NCBI RefSeq assembly: GCF_027943255.1
Contig: NC_072895.1
Coordinates: 84,198,001-84,262,000, forward strand
DNA: 64,000 nt
Direction of reading: 5' to 3'
Source of the DNA: Anastrepha obliqua
Taxonomy: Eukaryota > Arthropoda > Insecta > Diptera > Tephritidae
A program made the translations under genes and the position numbers. The notes below the pieces were generated by a model, which was not told where the DNA came from, did no database searches, and worked only from the letters and a program-made list of their open reading frames with translations. Position 1 is the first letter of the stretch. Each line of letters starts with the position of its first letter. This document shows positions 14,101 to 24,374 of the stretch, in pieces.

Positions 14101-17100
14101 TTCTTTCAAAGGGGACGCGACGCGCGTAGATTTTAAACAGCTGTTTGCTTAAAAAAAGTGTTGACTAACGCCGCAGAAATATTGGGCCAAATAGGCAACA
14201 AAATGAAAGATCATTGAACACAACATAAATTTTCAAAGCAAGTTGAAACGCATTTTTGAGATCAGAGCAATACTGTAAACATTTATCATCGCTATTCTAA
14301 TATATGACTTTGCATATTTATTTTTGACGTGATAACGTCTTATAATTCGATTTAACAGGCTGCACGCACGAAAAAATGTGTCGTTACCTTGCTCATTAGT
14401 GTTACCTTGCTCATTAGTGTTACCTTGCTCATATGTCGTTACCTTGCTCATTGCCGTTACCTTGCTCATTTGTCGTTACCTTTCTCATTGCCGTTACCTT
14501 GAATGAACTGCAAGCGAGAGCGCGGAACGAACGACAAAGCAAACAAAGCAAACGAACCGCAACGTTCGACATCTTGCTCTCTCCTACTTAAGTGAGCGTA
14601 TATATGTGTGTATATGCGCATATGTACATATATAAATTCACGTATTTGTATTTACATATGCCTTCTTATTGATTATTATTAATTTTATTCACTTGAAGAA
14701 TTTAAAATAAAACCAAGTTTGTTAATAATACCTGTTGTTTTAATGTTATTATTATTAATTTTTGGTTATTATTAATTTGATTTACTTGAAGAATTTAAAA
14801 TAAAACCAAGTTTGTTAATAATACCTGTTGTTTTAATGTTATTATTATTTTTTGACGGGATAACGTCTTATAATTCTATGTAGCCGGCTGCACGCACCAA
14901 AAAATGCGTCGTTATCTTGCTCATGCGTCGTTACCTTGCTTGAACAGCATGTTATGTTATGTTATGATATGTTATGTTATGTTATGTTATGTTATGTTAT
15001 GTTATGTTATGTTATGTTATGTTATGTTATGTTATGTTATGTTATGTTATGTTATGTTATGTTATGTTATGTTATGTTATGTTATGTTATGTTATGTTAT
15101 GTTATGTTATGTTATGTTATGTTATGTTATGTTATGTTATGTTATGTTATGTTATGTTATGTTATGTTATGTTATGTTATGTTAATGTTAACTCATTCTC
15201 TATATCCATACAAAATATCTATCAAACAAATAAAATTTTCTTTTGAAAAATGCAACCATTCAATCAGTATTTTCTTATGACGTTATCACGTTAAACTATC
15301 GTCAGTAAACCTACTTTACAGACAACCTCTTTTTTCACAAAGTTGGTAATTTGTTGACTCTCGACGATTGTACCTCCATGAGTATCTATGTAATATCGAT
15401 ATACAATTATTTTTAGAAGTGAAAAATTTTTGTTATTAAATATACTCGTATATGACAAGCCGCTTAAAAATATTTTATGAATGCATAAACAAGTATTGTA
15501 AGTGATATCATTTCCGTCAAATAAGAAGAAAACATAATTCATTTTTAAGGACATATAGACGCATAACCATATTTTATTTGTAGGAAAACGTTTTTGCGGC
15601 AGAGTCAGGATCAGTATTGAGGATTTTCTTTTTGCCGCATAAAATTATTAGGTTCCGTTAAAGTGGCTTGAAGTCTGGGAGACCTTCAAATTTACAGTCA
15701 CCTGTTTACCACAGTCCATAAGCGAGTGAAATGCGTAGTAGGTGTGAATTACGAGTAAATTTTTAAGTACTAACTACGGGTTACGTAATTTAGTACTTGA
15801 GGCAGCTCTAGGCAGAAAATTTATTCAAATATAAAGGGTTTTCCATTAAGAGGTGTTATTTATGCAAAATATTAATGGTTTGGTTGCTTGTGTGGCACGT
15901 AGCGGCGTCTTATTGAAAATAAACGTTTTCCAGCTCAATACCACCCAATTCCATAAAAAATCGTTAATCATCTCTCGATAGCGCAATCCATTAACCGTAA
16001 CTGTTGCTCCAGCTTCATTTCCCAAAATTCTGCCAAATTTTCACCATTTTATAGTAAATTTTAATAGCGGGCTCTTAAAAATAACACCTGTTATTGGAAA
16101 ACCCTTTAGATATTTGAAGCAATAAACAAGTAAAACCTACAGCAAGGCGTATCTATACATAGATATACCTTGACCTACAGTTTATACCTTTGAATGCAAG
16201 GCGAATTGCGTACTGAAGGTGGCGTCTTCCCAAAACAGTTCTTTATTTTTCACGTTTATGACAAGTCTGACGTCAATACCCTTTCCAATACAAAACAAAA
16301 AATAGGAGGAAAAATTACGTGTTTGTGAATGGTGAGTTGTGATTGATGAGATTTAAACTATACACATTAAATTGTGAAAGCACGAACTGTGAAAATACCT
16401 CTAAATTCAGTTGTTTGCGTTTTTTAAAGAAATACGTCGTAACATGAAAGTTCGTGCATGTGCATTTAATTTCATGTGTTCCGTTGTTTCTATTACTTTC
16501 GCCCAGTCTTCGTCTTCACAAACAAGTAATTCTCCGACACAGCGAATGCAGAAGACGCAACCTTTTATTCCATCATTCATGCCACCAGCAAATGAGTAGA
16601 TGAGTTTTTATTTTGCACTAAAGTTAAATTGCATTTCCCAACACTGGTCTGTAAGAGTTATTCTTTCCAATAAATTATTCATATCCGGTCTGTTAAAATA
16701 TGAATGTTAAGGTGCCTTTCAAGGTAACTTCATATAATATTTTTTCTTTCGATTTCGTAGACTGAATATCAAAGTAATTTGTTTTGTTACAATCTGATAG
16801 AAATTTGTGGAATGACGCTTCTATTTTCTTTTCACGACTGATTCGTCATGAAATAATCAGCTGATGTTGCCATTCAAACTATTAAGTTACAAAAACAAAG
16901 TACATGTAAATCTTACTTTGGACTATTGAAAATCATTTATTTTCTTTCATTGTACTCGTATATCTTTACGTCAGTCCTTACAAGCTATCTGAAACAAATA
17001 TGGCGCACCATAATGTGGAATGCCTTGGCAATTTGAGGATTTTTATTCCGCCATTTAAATAATAGCACAAAAAAAGAAACAAATATAAACGAATTGAATA

Positions 17101-20100
17101 ATTTGTTCTGTGAATATAGTAAATCTCCAATTATCATTTCTGAAGACACGACAGTCGATTCTACGTTACAGTACTCCCCGTACATGTATGGGAAACGTTT
17201 TTGCTGCTACAACAACAAACTTAGCTTGGACATATCGCACTTGTTACGTTAAAGCGTAACAACTCAAAATTTCCAAATTTTAGTTTTTTGCAAGAAAACA
17301 ATGTACAGTGGTCATCTCTACCCACTGGAAAAATCGTTCAGTGGTTTGTCTAGTCTTTCGTAAAAAAAACCGTTATGACTCTCTCTTTGTTTTCAGAATG
17401 ACTTCTTTTGTCTCAACTAAAGAGTTACATTTTTAGTTGTCTCCAAGTGTTTGAACAAATTTGTGTCACATAAAGTGTAACATTTTGAATTGTGCCTGTT
17501 TACAACCAAACGGTTTGTTTAAGTTATGTGTTATTTTTTCAGTTAAACAGAGACAACTCAAAATAACACCACTAAGTGTATAAAAAATTTCAGGAAAAGA
17601 GTAACAACTCAAAAATTTGTTATTTTAGCGCAACTACTAAACAAATAAGAATGAAACAACCGTTATATTGTTTTTAATGCTATTTTCGCGCAATTATATT
17701 ACATATTTTTTTCCTTGTAATATATTATTCATATTTAGGGAAACAGTTTTTCGTCTCTACTGAAAATGTTCAGATTTTGAGTTGTTACGCTTTAACGTAA
17801 CAAGTGCGATATGGTAAATATTATATGAATATAATCTTGTACAATTTTTTCTATTTAGATTTTCTATTTTCCACGTGTAGGATAGTTGACTATCAAACTG
17901 ATTAAAATCAAATCTTACACTTTTGATGTGCCATCCATTATCGTACGACCAAAAATATGCACATATCGGCGAAGGGTTACCAGAAAAGAGTTAAAGCCGT
18001 AAGGCTCTACTTCTCATTTCCGTTTGATGCTATTTTAAATTTATATGAATGCTTGTACAATTTTTTTCCACATGCGTGTATGAGCTATTCTATCCACATT
18101 TCCAATAGAAAGTGCAATATTTGTTTAAAAATGCGTACCACCTTTCTAGCTGAAACTGATGATTGATGACAATAGTTATTTTCAATGAACCTGTCCAAGC
18201 TAAACATATTTGTACATGCATACTTTTTTAGCAATTTTTTAAAATCCGGATACGATCACTAAAATACCACTTAAGAGCGTTAAGAGTGTTCATTTCGCAA
18301 AAGTGTAGATAAGGAAACGAGCAATCTTTAAAAAACACGTCACTCTAGTAGCGAAGTCCAGCACACTGTAATATCTGAACTTCCGATATGCTGACTCTAG
18401 ATCAGCGTTTCTTGAACGGTGACATTTGTAAGGATTTTTTTAAAAATCGTGAAATAAAATCTACGGTACTACGATACGGAAGGAAGGAACTTTTCATTTA
18501 CATTGGGTTCTTATTAGTTTGATCGGAACAGCTGAGTCGGGATTGCGTTTACGGTGTTCACTGTTTTCAGCATAACACCAGTGGGGCGTAAGGCCGCCAA
18601 AGATGGTAGACTAGCCAATAATGCAAAAACTGCCAACAAAATAAATAGTAACCGCACCGCTTGCCGTGCTTTAACGAGTCTGACTCGTGATAAAAATGTT
18701 GGTCCAAACATGAATATGACGAGCCAGGCTCGTGAATAGATCGTCGGGCCAAACGTAAAATATCACGAGCCGAGGTCATGATTGAATATTAGTTTCTATC
18801 TGTACGCCACCAGAGTTAGTCACGAGTCTCATAATTGCTATTACAAAGTAGTTTATATTATTCTGATTGTTTACCACGCGTTGACGCGTAACACTTGCAC
18901 CCGAGTTTCGTCAAGCTAAATGGTACGGCAAGGGGTGAATTTTAAGGGGTAACACCACTCTACACGCGTAAAATAAACACGATTTTTAAAGAATTTTTTT
19001 GTATAGAAAGAAAGGGAAAACAATCACTCTGATTTGGGAAGTTATTACTTATATACTAAAATACAAAACTACAAAGTTTGATCGAAAAATTTTACAAAAT
19101 GGCGGCATTGGAGACATTTTTGTAATGTAGTTTCTCTTGAAGGAGCTCCGCGGCACGCAGCACAGAGAGTGCAAATTTTAATCTGGAACAAAGAAACATT
19201 TTTTTCTTAATCTAGATAAGAATAGCTAGAGAAACGCGTAGGGGATTTAAAAATATTTATTTTTGTGGAATTAGCAAGCATTTGAAGGAAAAAACTCTAT
19301 TTTGGACTAAAAAAACGGCACTTAAATAATTATAACAATCGTTTAAATTAATCTATCGAAAATCCCATACGCTCTTCTCTTAAGAAGGTTATTATACAGA
19401 CGTAGTGGAAACCCTGATTAAAAATATTTAAAATTTTTTGAGTTATGCTGCGTGCCAATTTCAGAAAACGTGTTTTGAGAAAAACGCGTTTAAAGTTTGG
19501 AAATTTGGAGAAATCGTTAGGTAGCAGTCACTAACGCTTGGTTAAAAGCTTAAAATATTTATGAAATAGACTTCGGTAACGTATAAAACTGTTTGTTCTG
19601 TATTTTAAAAGGTTCAACGAATTTTTTAAGCTTATAGAATAAAAATCAATTTTTTGAAATTTCTACAGTGGTGTTACCCCTTAAATGAAAAATGATACCT
19701 ATTGCAAAATATGTGGTTTGATAAGGTGGGCAGGGATAGCCAGCTTTTTTTAGGTCTAGATTGTTACCCCTACAAAATTATTACAAAAAATGAGTTATGA
19801 GTATCGACAATTCTTAAGTATTAGATTTCTTCATTTAAAAGTAATAAATAAGCTCTAACACCGATACCAGAGTCAGCTTTGAAACCCAATATGGAATCAC
19901 CACTGGTAATATTCTTCCCTGAAACCCTAAGATGCCTTCAGATTCCCTAGCTATAGGATCTTAGTGCACCAACTTTCAGTCTATGTATAGACAAATCCGG
20001 ACATTTTTTTTCTTGTCCACTCCTCTCGAGAGCATAGGACCTCGACAAGACTTGTCTTGCGTTGGTTTTGTTAATCTATTTGATTTCTGACAGGGTAGGA

Positions 20101-23100
20101 GAGATTCAAAATAGCATTCCTAATAGTCAGTCCTAAATAGTGGGGATGTCCATCTGGCGTTGCTTAGGAACAACGCCTTGTTAATGCTTGGAGCGCTATC
20201 TTTGTTTCATATTTTTCTGCCAGAAGAATCGCACAGATGGTTGAGGACTTCGCTAAATTTTGTGTGTCTGCGCTATTATCGCGGTTGTCCACTTCCTCTT
20301 GCTGACGACACTGATGCAATGTGTAACGTGTGTTTATCTTTGTTGTTGCTTGTTTTAGCAGCCACAATGCAAATAATGCGCGGACTATTGTGCGGGAGTA
20401 AGGATGGAAAGGATACGTGTTTGGGGTTGATAAATGCATTTTTTTTTTTGCTTTACGTGGGCTCCGGAAATCTGGACATAGCCACACAAAAAGTATCCAG
20501 CTCTTTGAGAAAATCTGAGGTGCCATATATTCCCGCCGTACTTACTCGGCTCTGAGTCTATACATTTAATTATCAATCCTACGGAGGTAGGAGCACTAAA
20601 GCCATCAAATGGTTTTATTTCTATTAGAACGTCTAAGAAAAAAACTTTAAAAACCAATTCTAATGCCTAAAAGCGCGGCTTCCAATGTATTTTACTTAAG
20701 GTTTAAAATCTTAGCTTGTAAATGGCTTTGCCGCACTGTTACCGTGCTTAACTTTGTCAATGAATAAATAAGCATATAATTCGGTAATAGATATTTATAA
20801 GTTTTGGTTTAGTAAGCTGCTACAACAAAAACAACAACATAATCGTTATAAGGGGTTAGGGGTAGTCAGAGGCGCGAAAAAATTATAATTTTCAATAGTT
20901 TTTTTTTGATAGTCAATTGCTTTATTTTACAGAAAGAAAAAAAATTAAATTAATAATTATAAAAGCGATCGTTGTTTGAGTGGAGCCCGTTTCTCCAGAA
21001 GTTCCTTGGGGTGATCATCACAAGTCCTTGGAGATGCATCTAAAATCAATCGGACAAGAGAATTTAGTTTTATTAATAGCTAATCTTGCGCCTGATCGAA
21101 GTTTTTTTTTTCAAAATTAACAATATGGCGGCCTTAGGAAATATTTTCCAGTTTTTGGGGAAAAACCGACGATTAATTATTTAAAAAAACCGAAATTTTT
21201 GAAAAAAAAAATCTTTCGATCAGGCACGAGTTTTTTATGCTTTTCAAAAGCAGTATAAATTTTTTTGAAATCTACCAAGCGGTTTTAAGTTACGGTGATC
21301 ACCAGTTCAAAAACATAGTTTTGAGAAAAACGCATTTAAAGTTTTGCTATCGATATCCGGAGCGCCCGAGCGCCCATTGTTAATTATTGAATAACTGGAA
21401 AAGTATTTGTCGGATTCACTTCAAATTTTCACACAATATTTTTAAGATGTTATACTTAAGAAAATGCAAAAACAAATCACGTGTTTTTTTTAATTCTGAC
21501 TACCCCTACCCACATAAGTACGCGTACATGCATATTTATTCCATTTATTATTTATAATTACAGTTTTGCTGCTCGGCGCTCGTACTCATGAGAAGGTTCA
21601 GCATTTTACCCACTTCACTATCACCGCGGAGGCCGCCACTTTTGGCCAACGTGCACAACCTGCTAGCCCAAAGCGTGTTGGACGGTTTCAACTCTTTAGT
21701 GACGCACTTACGAAATTCAGTGATCGCTGCGTCAATACCGTTCAGGAAGCAGAAGACTTGCCCAAAACTGAAGTACAGGCCATGTGGGTGGCACCTGCAG
21801 CGGGTGCAGGTTGCGTTTCAATATCTGCTATGGTTTACGAAGGTCCTCGTGCATGGTACTCGGATGAAGGACAGCTAACACAAGTCATTTGTGAGCGGAA
21901 AACCAACGTGCATACGGTGAAAAAGGAGTGTTGTGCTTGTGACGAAGCTAAATATAGCGTAAGATGTTGGACCCAAAAAATATATGAACATATGTATGTG
22001 TTTAAGCTTTAAGATTTCTATCCAAACAGTTCGTTTTTGAGGGCATTTGGTCCAATGAAACACATCCCAAGGATTATCCCTTCGCTATTTGGTTGACACA
22101 TTTCTCAGATGTGATTGGCGCCTCACACGAGGCGAATTTCTCGTTCTGGGGTGAGAATCATATAGCCACCGACGGGTTTCGCTTCTTAGCTGAATTCGGT
22201 TCGCCGACTGCTTTGGAAACGGAACTACGTGCTAGAGGTCCACGTTTGAGAACTCTTATAAAAGCTGCTGGTCTATGGTATCCGAATGTGAATACTAATA
22301 CTTCTTCGAAATTCCGTGTGGACCGCACACATCCAAAGGTCTCGCTGGTATCTATGTTTGGTTGGTAGAATCTTAAACAAATTGAATCCGAAATAATTGC
22401 AAACATTTACATTTAGGACCTTCGCCCGACTGGGTTGTCGGCATTAGCGGTGTTGATTTGTGCACCGAAGATTGTTCGTGGAAAGAATCATTAGACTTTG
22501 ATCTCTATCCATGGGATGCGGGCACCGACAGTGGCATCAGCTACATGGTATTATAATTTGAATACTTATTTTCACTTTAAGGTATTTAAAATTTTCAAAA
22601 TCTCTCTTGCAGTCACCCAATACAGAAACGCAGCCGCGAGAGCGGATGTATCGCATTACCACCATGTACCCCGAGGATCCACGTGCACCATTTTATAACC
22701 CAAAAAGCAGCGAAATGACGCCGTTGGCTAAATTATATATTAGGCGAGAGAAAATTATGTCCCGAAGCTGTGATGACCATTTCTTGGAAGCTTTAAAATT
22801 GGATGTATCTGACGATGTTGAAGAGCAGGATACAAGGCGTATGAAATCGATGTTAAGTTATTGCTCACATAAAATCTAATTTTAATGGTTTCCATGCAGC
22901 CGAATGTCAGTTGACTGCCTACAGCGATTGGAGCCCTTGTTCTGTCACCTGCGGTAAAGGCATTCGTATGCGTACGCGTCAATATGTGAATCCCGAAGTG
23001 GCTGCTGCTGTTGATTGTTCACGCCAGTTGATTTCGAAGGAAATGTGTGCAGCTGCTGTAGCTGAATGCGAGTAAGCTCCACGAATACTATGCACTACCT

Positions 23101-24175
23101 GGTTATCTATAAATACATATTTTAATAAATACACCACTTCCGTATTTGTAGTAGTCAGACACAGGACGATGACGACGAGGGTGAGAACTTGGCACGAGCT
23201 ACCGCTTTAGTAACGGATGATGGCGAAGGGGTTGGCGTATGTCATATCACAAATTGGAGCGAGTGGTCCGAATGTTCTGCTAGTTGCGGTATTGGTATTA
23301 CAATGCGCACGCGTACATTCCTCAATCACCTTGGGCGCAAACGTTGTCCACATATGGTTACAGTTGAGAAACAAAAATGTATGCGGCCAGATTGTAAATT
23401 CGAAGAGGTGGAATTGCCCGATCCAATGTGTCCAACCACACAGTGGAGTGATTGGAGTCCGTGCACGGCCACATGTGGGCGTGGTGTTACCATACGTACG
23501 CGACTTTTGCTGTTAGAGGATAGCGCGGTGAAGGATAACTGTACTAAGCGTATGGAGTTAAATCAACAAAAGGAATGTAAGGTACCACAAGAGTGCACCA
23601 TTAACATGGAGATGGCTAAGGGTTGGTTCAAAATTACCTAGATTCATATAAAAATGGAAATAGTTTCACAAAATAATTTTTTTATGTAGAAATTTGTGTG
23701 GAGGCTTACGACAGTGGCCCTTGTCGTGGTATATACAAACGTTATGCCTACAATCGGGAATATGGGCGTTGTGAGAGTTTCACCTATGGTGGGTGTCGTG
23801 GTAATCGTAACAACTTCCTTACCGAGAGTGACTGCATAAATTCCTGTGGCATGTTACGTAAGCACTTCATCTGAATATAAAAGCCAACATAAATGTATGC
23901 AATCTTTTCTCCTATACAATACTTTAGGAACCGCAGATTCTGGCAATCCTCAAGCTACGGTCACAAAAGTTACATCGGAAGCACATCAGGCCTCGGTCTA
24001 CCAACCTGTGGATTGTGTAATGTCAGAGTGGTCCAATTGGTCTGAATGCAGCGTTAGCTGTGGCACAGGCTATTCCAATCGCAGTAGATATGTCATTACT
24101 GAGCCCAGGAATGGTGGCCAGCCGTGCCCGAAGCGCAAGGTGAAGGTACGCCGTTGCACAATGGCTGATTGCTGA
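5147..24175 (+). CDS. F-spondin family secreted protein (Reeler / Spondin_N / TSP1 / Kunitz), 9 exons
   Basis: Exons that join in one frame with GT/AG borders: 5147-5345, 21564-21958, 22030-22360, 22417-22547, 22613-22838, 22900-23071, 23152-23621, 23690-23857, 23928-24175 (779 aa). Residues 1-28 are a signal peptide (LTILLLCLVAFQLAAC). Then come a Reeler domain (about 29-198), Spondin_N (about 199-390), TSP1 repeats at about 430-484, 515-566 and 578-632, a Kunitz domain at about 642-697, and a last TSP1 at about 726-779. The TSP1 repeats show WSxWSxC and CSxSCG, the C-mannosylation and O-fucosylation contexts. The Kunitz loop GPCRG puts Arg at P1, suggesting inhibition of trypsin-like proteases. 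F-spondins are extracellular-matrix adhesion proteins. The architecture matches Drosophila fat-spondin and the related CG17739, and I cannot decide between them. A second ATG lies two codons in. Exon 7 has a NAGNAG acceptor (23152 or 23155). A poly(A) signal AATAAA is at 24310. Intron 1 (16.2 kb) hosts an antisense gene and many transposons. Confidence 0.92.
5452..5645 (+). repeat. Dispersed repeat starting with TTG triplets, copy 1
   Basis: Begins TTGTTGTTGTTGTAGCAGC and continues through TTGCTAAACCCTGT and CATCTAACGGTAAACACAGG. A diverged copy with the same order of blocks lies at 27190-27385. It is non-coding and could be a SINE-like or tRNA-unrelated interspersed repeat. Class unassigned. 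Confidence 0.55.
5646..6411 (-). mobile_element. DNA transposon remnant with SANT/Myb-like domain fragment
   Basis: The left edge GGGCTATGTTCAGAAACGC is matched by an inverted, imperfect copy at about 6392-6411 (GAACATACCC). On the minus strand, 6190-5990 encodes an open stretch with STSEIKLLLRVRLSMENEF, KSVLWAKVVDEVKK and QRKFSNLLITHKR. This is the pattern of a trihelix or Myb/SANT-like DNA-binding domain, as carried by the accessory ORF of PIF/Harbinger transposons and related regulators. The rest is decayed. The element class is inferred. Confidence 0.5.
6412..6936. other. 3' flank of the nested zinc-finger gene
   Basis: No gene seen. On the minus strand a poly(A) signal (AATAAA, plus-strand TTTATT at 6810-6815) lies about 120 bp beyond the zinc-finger stop codon. 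The 6510-6690 part is GC-richer and looks like old repeat. Confidence 0.45.
6937..13999 (-). CDS. C2H2 zinc-finger protein, nested antisense gene, 5 exons
   Basis: Exons in transcript order: 13999-11711, 11649-11602, 11540-11487, 11426-11382, 7761-6937. All borders are GT/AG and all are phase 0, giving 1086 aa. The ATG at 13999 is the first in frame after an upstream stop. Residues 35-56 form one C2H2 finger (C35, C38, H51, H56). About 700 residues of acidic, Ser/Asn-rich, probably disordered sequence follow, with a basic patch (KKKENKSKKRKT) near 640-650. The last exon has a helical Trp/Tyr-rich block (about 825-930) and six finger-like C2H2/C2HC motifs (about 935-1083). It is probably a nuclear DNA-binding regulator; target and orthologue are not recognised. 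The apparent start at 7725 is internal to exon 5. Intron 4 (3.6 kb) is loaded with transposons, while the other three introns are about 55-62 bp. The whole gene sits in intron 1 of the spondin gene on the opposite strand. Confidence 0.88.
7989..8505 (+). mobile_element. Tc1-like transposon, internally deleted
   Basis: Imperfect inverted ends (ACTTGCCAAAAAAAGTAT near 7988 and ATACTTTTCCTGCC near 8480) bracket a transposase N-terminus (from about 8096: FGERKIVLKLRNEG, then FHEIGQIIGRSHSS). This is joined directly to the C-terminal block (8230-8412: WDLLERRIRQH, HRLAEVLKRKGYPTRY). The catalytic core is deleted. It lies in intron 4 of the zinc-finger gene. Confidence 0.75.
8540..9276. mobile_element. 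TTAA-type MITE A
   Basis: The ends GGTAAGGGATAAA (8547-8559) and TTTATCCCTTACC (9256-9268) are inverted copies at equal distance from a TTAA on the left (8536-8539) and a TTAG on the right (9277-9280). The interior has no ORF. It contains the shared core CTTTAAACGCGGTTTTCTCG (8721-8740), AAAATGGCGGCA (8896) and GAAATTTTGCACACATATTT, seen in related forms in other elements here. Confidence 0.7.
9799..9918 (+). mobile_element. SINE copy 2, internally deleted
   Basis: Carries the tRNA-like head (GCCGCCGTAGCCGAATGGG) and then jumps to the body segment TGCCATGAAAAAGTTCTTC. About 90 bp are missing relative to copy 1, and it ends at TGCCGTTCAGAGG. It lies in intron 4 of the zinc-finger gene. Confidence 0.75.
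10384..10672 (-). mobile_element. SINE copy 3, reverse orientation
   Basis: Read on the minus strand it starts at the CATTCGGCCAAGGCGGCCGCC end (10672) and ends at a TATATA-rich tail (10384). The body motifs TTGCCATTGCCTACCG and CCGAACGGCA match the other copies. It is in intron 4 of the zinc-finger gene. Confidence 0.8.
14040..14322. other. Upstream region of the zinc-finger gene
   Basis: Presumed promoter and 5'UTR of the minus-strand zinc-finger gene. It includes a GC-rich block (GACGCGACGCGCG near 14113) and a palindromic AACAGCTGTT (14138). No TATA box is obvious. Assignment is by position only. Confidence 0.35.
14380..14505. repeat. 18-bp minisatellite, about 7 units
   Basis: The consensus unit is GTTACCTTGCTCATT plus a variable 3-nt spacer (AGT, TGTC-like or GCC). 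The same word reappears at 14910-14940 in front of the TTATG array, showing that both repeats belong to one element. Confidence 0.85.
14949..15183. repeat. (TTATG)n pentanucleotide microsatellite, about 47 units
   Basis: An almost perfect run of TTATG, with a single early variant (GATATG near 14965). It creates artificial open frames in all three plus frames, which should not be taken as genes. Confidence 0.95.
15834..16106 (-). mobile_element. MITE-size DD41D (rosa-type) derivative
   Basis: The ends AAGGGTTTTCCATTAAGAGG (15834) and the inverted TTGGAAAACCCTT (to 16106) match over about 29 bp and are flanked by TA on both sides. The interior, read on the minus strand, still encodes ATVTVNGLRYREMINDF. 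This is a segment just ahead of the second catalytic Asp in DD41D transposases. The MITE therefore arose from a DD41D element by two large deletions. Confidence 0.8.
16441..16599 (+). CDS. Candidate 53-aa secreted peptide ORF
   Basis: An ATG at 16444 (an in-frame ATG also at 16411) opens a short ORF with a signal-peptide-like start (FNFMCSVVSITFAQ), followed by a Ser/Gln/Pro-rich tail ending PFIPSFMPPANE. A plausible upstream intron (GTGAGT at about 16330; AG at 16410) and a poly(A) signal AATAAA about 70 bp downstream (near 16670) make a small gene possible. It lies in spondin intron 1. No family is recognised. It could be chance: the ORF is short and the splice sites are only moderate. Confidence 0.3.
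   Translation, partial: NMKVRACAFNFMCSVVSITFAQSSSSQTSNSPTQRMQKTQPFIPSFMPPANE
16600..17230. other. Spondin intron 1, no feature
   Basis: AT-rich intronic DNA. No ORF with family similarity and no clear repeat boundaries were seen. Confidence 0.4.
17231..17813. mobile_element. MITE with perfect 40-bp inverted ends
   Basis: The first 40 bases (CATATCGCACTTGTTACGTT onward, 17231-17270) are repeated without mismatch in inverse at 17774-17813. The TIR itself contains a near-palindrome (GTTACGTTAAAGCGTAAC). If the target is TA, the element is 17235-17809 with TA on each side. The interior is non-coding and holds extra copies of the word GTAACAACTCAAAA. The lack of TIR divergence suggests recent insertion. 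Confidence 0.75.
17814..18945. other. Spondin intron 1, no gene found
   Basis: Short overlapping ORFs at 18510-18780 on both strands have no recognisable family features. Otherwise AT-rich. Confidence 0.4.
18946..19680. mobile_element. TTAA-type MITE B
   Basis: The left end GGGGTAACACCACT (18946) and the right end AGTGGTGTTACCCC (to 19680) are perfect inverted copies. Both are flanked by TTAA (18942-18945, 19681-19684). The interior is non-coding, with AAAATGGCGGCA (19098) and the core GAGAAAAACGCGTTTAAAG (19478-19496). Confidence 0.85.
19685..20850. other. Spondin intron 1, unassigned
   Basis: Contains overlapping ORFs of up to 131 codons at 20160-20555 on both strands. None shows a recognisable domain, and the hydrophobic plus-strand frame lacks splice or promoter support. 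I treat the region as decayed repeat DNA. Confidence 0.35.
20851..21510. mobile_element. MITE C of the shared-core group
   Basis: The left GGGGTAGTCAGA (20859-20870) is inverted at the right as TCTGACTACCCC. The interior matches 28129-28632 over about 500 bp (ATCACAAGTCCTTGGAGA, ACAATATGGCGGCC, the core GAGAAAAACGCATTTAAAG at 21323). It ends just before spondin exon 2. The flanking target duplication is unclear. Confidence 0.7.
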
Positions 24176-24374
24176 TTGCACAGCTAAGATCTTAAGAAAT
24201 TACATGAATTTAATACTCGTAATAATTATTCCAATCAGTTATGTGGAATTTCTTAAGTGTAATTTTTTTATATAATACATACATACATACTATACCTATG
24301 TATATATATAATAAATAGATGCATACAATTTGTATAAAAAGAAGTGCAAATGCAAGAACACTTAAGAGGCTTTA

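Larger units (their letters stand above)
14323..15294. mobile_element. Non-autonomous element with internal minisatellite and (TTATG)n
   Basis: The left end TTGACGTGATAACGTC (14324) is inverted at the right end (GACGTTATCACGTTAA, to 15293), with a second direct copy inside at 14852. Between them lie seven 18-bp units built on GTTACCTTGCTCATT (14380-14505), an 84-90-bp tandem duplication (14669-14848), and a long TTATG array (14949-15183). There is no transposase. The layout suggests a MITE that carries and spreads tandem repeats. Superfamily unassigned. Confidence 0.55.

Noticed and set aside
14904..15280. Overlapping long ORFs of repeating MLCYV residues
   Set aside because: They are the translation of the TTATG microsatellite and have no coding value.
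20160..20657. 131-codon plus-strand and overlapping minus-strand ORFs
   Set aside because: No domain, no splice or promoter support, and frames open on both strands. More likely chance in old repeat DNA.
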